Origin: NBML01 sp029939535
Lineage (GTDB): Bacteria; Desulfobacterota; Desulfobacteria; Desulfobacterales; Desulfobacteraceae
Direction of reading: 5' to 3'
Assembly (NCBI GenBank): GCA_029939535.1
Contig: JAOZST010000029.1
Coordinates: forward strand, 1-28,005
Length of the DNA: 28,005 bases
Shown here: piece by piece, positions 25,116 to 28,005 of the stretch
Numbering within the stretch: position 1 is the first letter of the stretch
How the letters are laid out: each line of letters starts with the position of its first letter
Notes under the pieces: model-generated
What the model saw: only the letters and a program-made list of their open reading frames with translations
The model's database searches: none
What the model was told of the DNA's origin: nothing
Translations under genes and position numbers: made by a program

Positions 25116-27767
25116 ATGAACGAACTGCTGAAAACTATATTTTTCAAAAAGCACCAGGATCTTTCTGCCAGTCTGGTTGAATTCGGAGGATGGGAAATGC
25201 CCATTCAATATCCCGCCGGGATTATCAAAGAACATATGGCCTGCCGGCAGAAGGCTGGAATTTTCGATGTATCCCACATGGGAAGGCTCTACTTTAAAGG
25301 CCGGGACTGCCTGGCTTTTTTGCAGCAGGTGCTCACCAATAATGCAGAAGCCCTGGAAACCGGAGAAAGCCAGTACACCCTGATACAGAACCGGACTGGA
25401 GGCGCCATTGATGATGCCTATTTATACAGGTTTAAAAAAGATGAATACCTTCTGGTGGTTAATGCATCCAATAGAGAAAAGGATATAGCCCATTTCCAGC
25501 AATATCTGAAAAATTATTCAGATGTTGAAATGGATGATAAAACCTTTGAAACAGCCATGATCTCCCTTCAGGGACCTGGCTCAAAAGCCATTATTGAAGG
25601 AATAATCACCCGGGGAACCCTGCCGGAACCAGCCCGAAACAACCTGAGCACAGTGGATATTGGAGAGGCCCAGGTGGACCTGGCCCGTACCGGTTATACA
25701 GGAGAACCCCTGGGATTTGAACTCTTTGTTAAGAATGAAAATGCCCTGGAAATATGGGATCTGCTCCTGGAAAAAGGTGCGGAACCAATTGGCCTGGGTG
25801 CAAGGGACACATTGCGCCTGGAAGCCTGCCTGCCTTTGTACGGCCATGAATTAGGCATTGACCATGATAAAAATGAAATCCCAGTATTTGCTTCTAAACT
25901 TTCAAAATTTGCCGTGTCCTTTTCCCCCCTTAAAGGCGATTTTATCGGGAAACAGGCCCTTGAGGCACAGTACCAGGCATTAAAATCCATTGCAGATAAT
26001 AAATTTGAAGAGATCACAGCCCTTCCCAGGATGGTCACTGCTGTCGCTGTTACCGGCAAGGGCATAGCAAGGGAAGGCTATAAAGTATTTTCCAATGATA
26101 TTCATGTGGGGTATGTAACCTCGGGCACCATGGTACCTTTCCAGGCGGCTGACGGCAGCGGACTTGAGGGCAGGTTCCTGGAGGATCCCAGGCGCCGGGC
26201 CGTGGCCCTTGCCCTGATTGACAGTGATATACCCGAGGGCCAGACCCTTGAAATAGAAATCCGGAAAAAACGCTGTTCTGCCGTGGTGGTTCCCTACCAC
26301 ATGAGTTCGGATGCCCCTCCCTTTGTCAGGGCCATTCCTCATGATCAGCTGGGATCAAGGAGTGACAACCCAGCAAAAGGAGCCAACATGGACCAGGCAA
26401 AAGCCCTGGTGACCAAAGCTCTTTTTAACCATGGATGGAGACAGCGCCAATGCATAAACCTGATTCCCTCTGAAATGAGCCAGTCCCTGATGTCCCGGGT
26501 TTTGTCCATCAGTGACCCGGTAAACAGATATGCAGAGCACAAGGAAATTAAAGCATTTTCAGGGGAAGATGTATTTTATTACCAGGGAACCTCTTTTATT
26601 GAAAACATTGAATCTCTCCTTAACCAGGAATTTCAAAAATTTCTGGGGTGTAACGCAATTGAATCCAGGGTTATTTCTGGCCAGATGGCCAATACAGCTT
26701 TTTTCAGCGCCATGGTGGACTTTTTAAACCGAATGGACCGGAAAAGTGAACAGCGCCGGATCTCAAAGATCATGAACAACCATATCATCAAGGGCGGTCA
26801 TTTAAGTGCCCAGCCCATGGGGGCCTTACGGGATTTTGTGGCCAGGGATCCAAAAACAGAAAAACCAGCCGTGGTTAATTTCCCGGTTTTAAAGGACAAC
26901 CCCTATAAAATAGACATAAAGGCCTGCAAAGAGATAATCAAGGGCCACCAGCCCGAACTGATTATCCTGGGTAAAAGCATGATTCTCCACAAAGAGCCTG
27001 TGGCCCAGATCAGGAGTATGGTGGATGCCCATGCCCCGTCCTGTATTGTAATGTACGACATGGCCCATGTTCTGGGGCTTTACGGCCCCTATTTCCAGGA
27101 ACCTCTGGCGGAAGGCGCCCACATCGTAACCGGCTCCACCCACAAAACCTTTTTCGGGACCCAGAGGGGAGTAATTGCCTCAAATTTCATTCCTGAAGAC
27201 CCCAGGTATGAGCTTTGGGAAGCTGTGAAGCGCCGAACTTTTCCCGGCAGTGTCAGCAATCACCACCTGGGTACCATGACAGGCCTTTTGTTTGCTGCCT
27301 ATGAAATGAACCAGTTTAAGGAAGAATACCAGAAACAGGTGATACTCAATGCCAAGGCATTTGCCAGGGCACTTAAGGATAATGGAATGGATGTGGCTGG
27401 TGATCCTGATATCTCCTATACTGAAACCCACCAGGTCATCCTTAACGTGGGATATGGGAAAGGGGCCAGGATTGCAAAAGACCTGGAAGATAACAATATT
27501 ATTGTTAATTATCAGGCCACACCTGTGGAGGAAGGATTTACAGCCTCGGGTGCCCTTCGCATGGGCGTATCTGAAATGACCAGGTTTGGAATGAAAGAAG
27601 ATGATTTCAAAGCCCTTGCCGTCCTCATGTCAGACCTGATCCTTAAAAACATGGCTCCCAAAGAAGAGGTAATCCTGTTCAGGGAAAAATTCATGGAGAT
27701 GCATTATTGTTTTACGCCTGATGATTTTGACCTGGTATCTGCAACCCTGTTTGACAAGTTAAAATAA
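25116..27767 (+). CDS. Fused aminomethyltransferase (GcvT) and serine hydroxymethyltransferase-like (GlyA) protein
   Basis: The 883-residue frame joins two folate enzymes. Residues 1 to about 390 are GcvT, the glycine cleavage T-protein that makes 5,10-methylene-THF: FDVSHMG, SQYTLIQNRTGGAIDDAYLYR and RTGYTGE (about 191). Residues about 425-883 resemble SHMT, which interconverts glycine and serine with methylene-THF. They show INLIPSEM for the usual LIASEN, DMAHVLGLYG, and the PLP motif THKT with Lys677. The SHMT half is divergent (for example EDVFYYQG where RYYGG is usual), so activity toward another amino acid is possible. ATG 25116 is preferred over an upstream TTG at 25104. The fusion would couple glycine cleavage to serine formation. 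A strong internal start lies at the junction. Confidence 0.92.
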   Translation: MNELLKTIFFKKHQDLSASLVEFGGWEMPIQYPAGIIKEHMACRQKAGIFDVSHMGRLYFKGRDCLAFLQQVLTNNAEALETGESQYTLIQNRTGGAIDDAYLYRFKKDEYLLVVNASNREKDIAHFQQYLKNYSDVEMDDKTFETAMISLQGPGSKAIIEGIITRGTLPEPARNNLSTVDIGEAQVDLARTGYTGEPLGFELFVKNENALEIWDLLLEKGAEPIGLGARDTLRLEACLPLYGHELGIDHDKNEIPVFASKLSKFAVSFSPLKGDFIGKQALEAQYQALKSIADNKFEEITALPRMVTAVAVTGKGIAREGYKVFSNDIHVGYVTSGTMVPFQAADGSGLEGRFLEDPRRRAVALALIDSDIPEGQTLEIEIRKKRCSAVVVPYHMSSDAPPFVRAIPHDQLGSRSDNPAKGANMDQAKALVTKALFNHGWRQRQCINLIPSEMSQSLMSRVLSISDPVNRYAEHKEIKAFSGEDVFYYQGTSFIENIESLLNQEFQKFLGCNAIESRVISGQMANTAFFSAMVDFLNRMDRKSEQRRISKIMNNHIIKGGHLSAQPMGALRDFVARDPKTEKPAVVNFPVLKDNPYKIDIKACKEIIKGHQPELIILGKSMILHKEPVAQIRSMVDAHAPSCIVMYDMAHVLGLYGPYFQEPLAEGAHIVTGSTHKTFFGTQRGVIASNFIPEDPRYELWEAVKRRTFPGSVSNHHLGTMTGLLFAAYEMNQFKEEYQKQVILNAKAFARALKDNGMDVAGDPDISYTETHQVILNVGYGKGARIAKDLEDNNIIVNYQATPVEEGFTASGALRMGVSEMTRFGMKEDDFKALAVLMSDLILKNMAPKEEVILFREKFMEMHYCFTPDDFDLVSATLFDKLK
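26377..26390 (+). promoter_or_regulatory. Internal Shine-Dalgarno and in-frame ATG at the GcvT-SHMT junction
   Basis: AAGGAG (26377-26382), a 5-nt spacer and ATG (26388-26390) form a textbook translation start inside the fused frame at codon 425. Translation from here would give a free 459-residue SHMT-like protein (MDQAKALVTKALF...). Either the fusion arose by loss of the gcvT stop with the glyA start retained, or both products are made. Confidence 0.6.
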
Positions 27768-27773
27768 AATTAC

Positions 27774-27807
27774 CCTGCCACATCAGGGCAAATCCTGATG
27801 TGGCAGG
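27774..27807. terminator. Perfect 14-bp hairpin just after the gcvT-glyA fusion
   Basis: CCTGCCACATCAGG (27774-27787), loop GCAAAT, and CCTGATGTGGCAGG (27794-27807) form a perfect stem. There is no T-tract on the plus-strand side. On the minus strand the stem is followed by a T-rich run (complement of AAAATAAAATTA). It may be a transcription terminator or mRNA 3' stabiliser for the fusion gene, or a remnant tied to the transposase fragment that starts within it. Confidence 0.6.
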
Positions 27808-28005
27808 CCAATGAAACCTCCTTTTCTCCTATTCTTGCAGATCTGATTGTCTCACTCAAAGCACTTTGTACAGCAGAAACAGATTTGGTTCTTGTCCTTG
27901 ACAAAGGCAATAATAGTAAAGATAATTTTTCTTACATGAAAGGAAAAATAAACTGGATAGGAGCGTTAGTTCCGTCTCATCACAAAGATCTCATTGATAT
28001 GGAAT
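27798..28005 (+). pseudogene. 5'-truncated IS1634-family (IS4-like) transposase fragment, continuing past the right edge
   Basis: The frame is open from just after the preceding stop to the window edge. It encodes LVLVLDKGNNSKDNF and IGALVPSHHKDLID, which resemble the interior of IS1634-type DDE transposases (DKGNNSK...; the Asp is probably the second DDE carboxylate). QANETSFSPILADL resembles the segment just before it. The roughly 250-300 residues expected upstream are absent, replaced by the hairpin and the gcvT-glyA 3' end. It is therefore probably a truncated remnant. ATG 27798 is only a nominal left limit. Confidence 0.55.

Overview
The window looks like a chromosomal segment of an anaerobic deltaproteobacterial sulfate reducer of the Desulfobacteraceae type. 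The inference rests on moderate-to-low GC, an HdrD/DsrK-like iron-sulfur protein that uses selenocysteine, a giant PUFA-synthase-like multienzyme, and anaerobic C1/glycine enzymology. No rRNA, tRNA or CRISPR array was recognised. All family assignments come from reading motifs by eye.

Region 1 (1-10920) is a lipid-biosynthesis locus. A single minus-strand open frame of more than 2726 codons starts at 8180 and runs off the left edge. Its order is degenerate nitronate-monooxygenase (NMO)/PfaD-like barrel, intact NMO/PfaD-like barrel, KS1, KS2 (active-site Cys kept, both His lost), AT, KS3, then the first residues of an ACP. A 330-bp intergenic region separates it from a divergent sigma-54 activator gene, followed 7 bp later by a YihG-like lysophospholipid acyltransferase gene. 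The intergenic region carries a good -24/-12 element facing the synthase and three helically phased TGTACA boxes. The simplest reading is a self-contained module: activator, sigma-54 promoter, synthase, and an acyltransferase that may load the product into phospholipid.

Region 2 (10917-17746) is a minus-strand run. In transcription order it holds a selenocysteine-containing HdrD-like protein (in-frame TGA at 17015-17017 followed by a clean bSECIS hairpin), ParA, ParB, an IspH-UbiA fusion and a FapA/DUF342 protein. parA/parB and parB/ispH overlap by a few bases, so they are probably translationally coupled.

Region 3 (17747-24359) holds hrpA (DEAH helicase, with an almost leaderless promoter), a small convergent gene of unknown function, ccdA and an MFS transporter. 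A roughly 90-bp structured repeat upstream of hrpA also occurs upstream of the activator gene in region 1.

Region 4 (24360-28005) holds a CACAGAG-type inverted repeat with terminator character, a universal stress protein, and a fused GcvT-serine hydroxymethyltransferase that retains a strong internal Shine-Dalgarno and ATG at the fusion point. A 14-bp perfect hairpin and a 5'-truncated IS1634-like transposase fragment reach the right edge.

The items most worth following up are the split selenoprotein, the architecture and control of the giant synthase, the GcvT-SHMT and IspH-UbiA fusions, and the paired upstream repeats.
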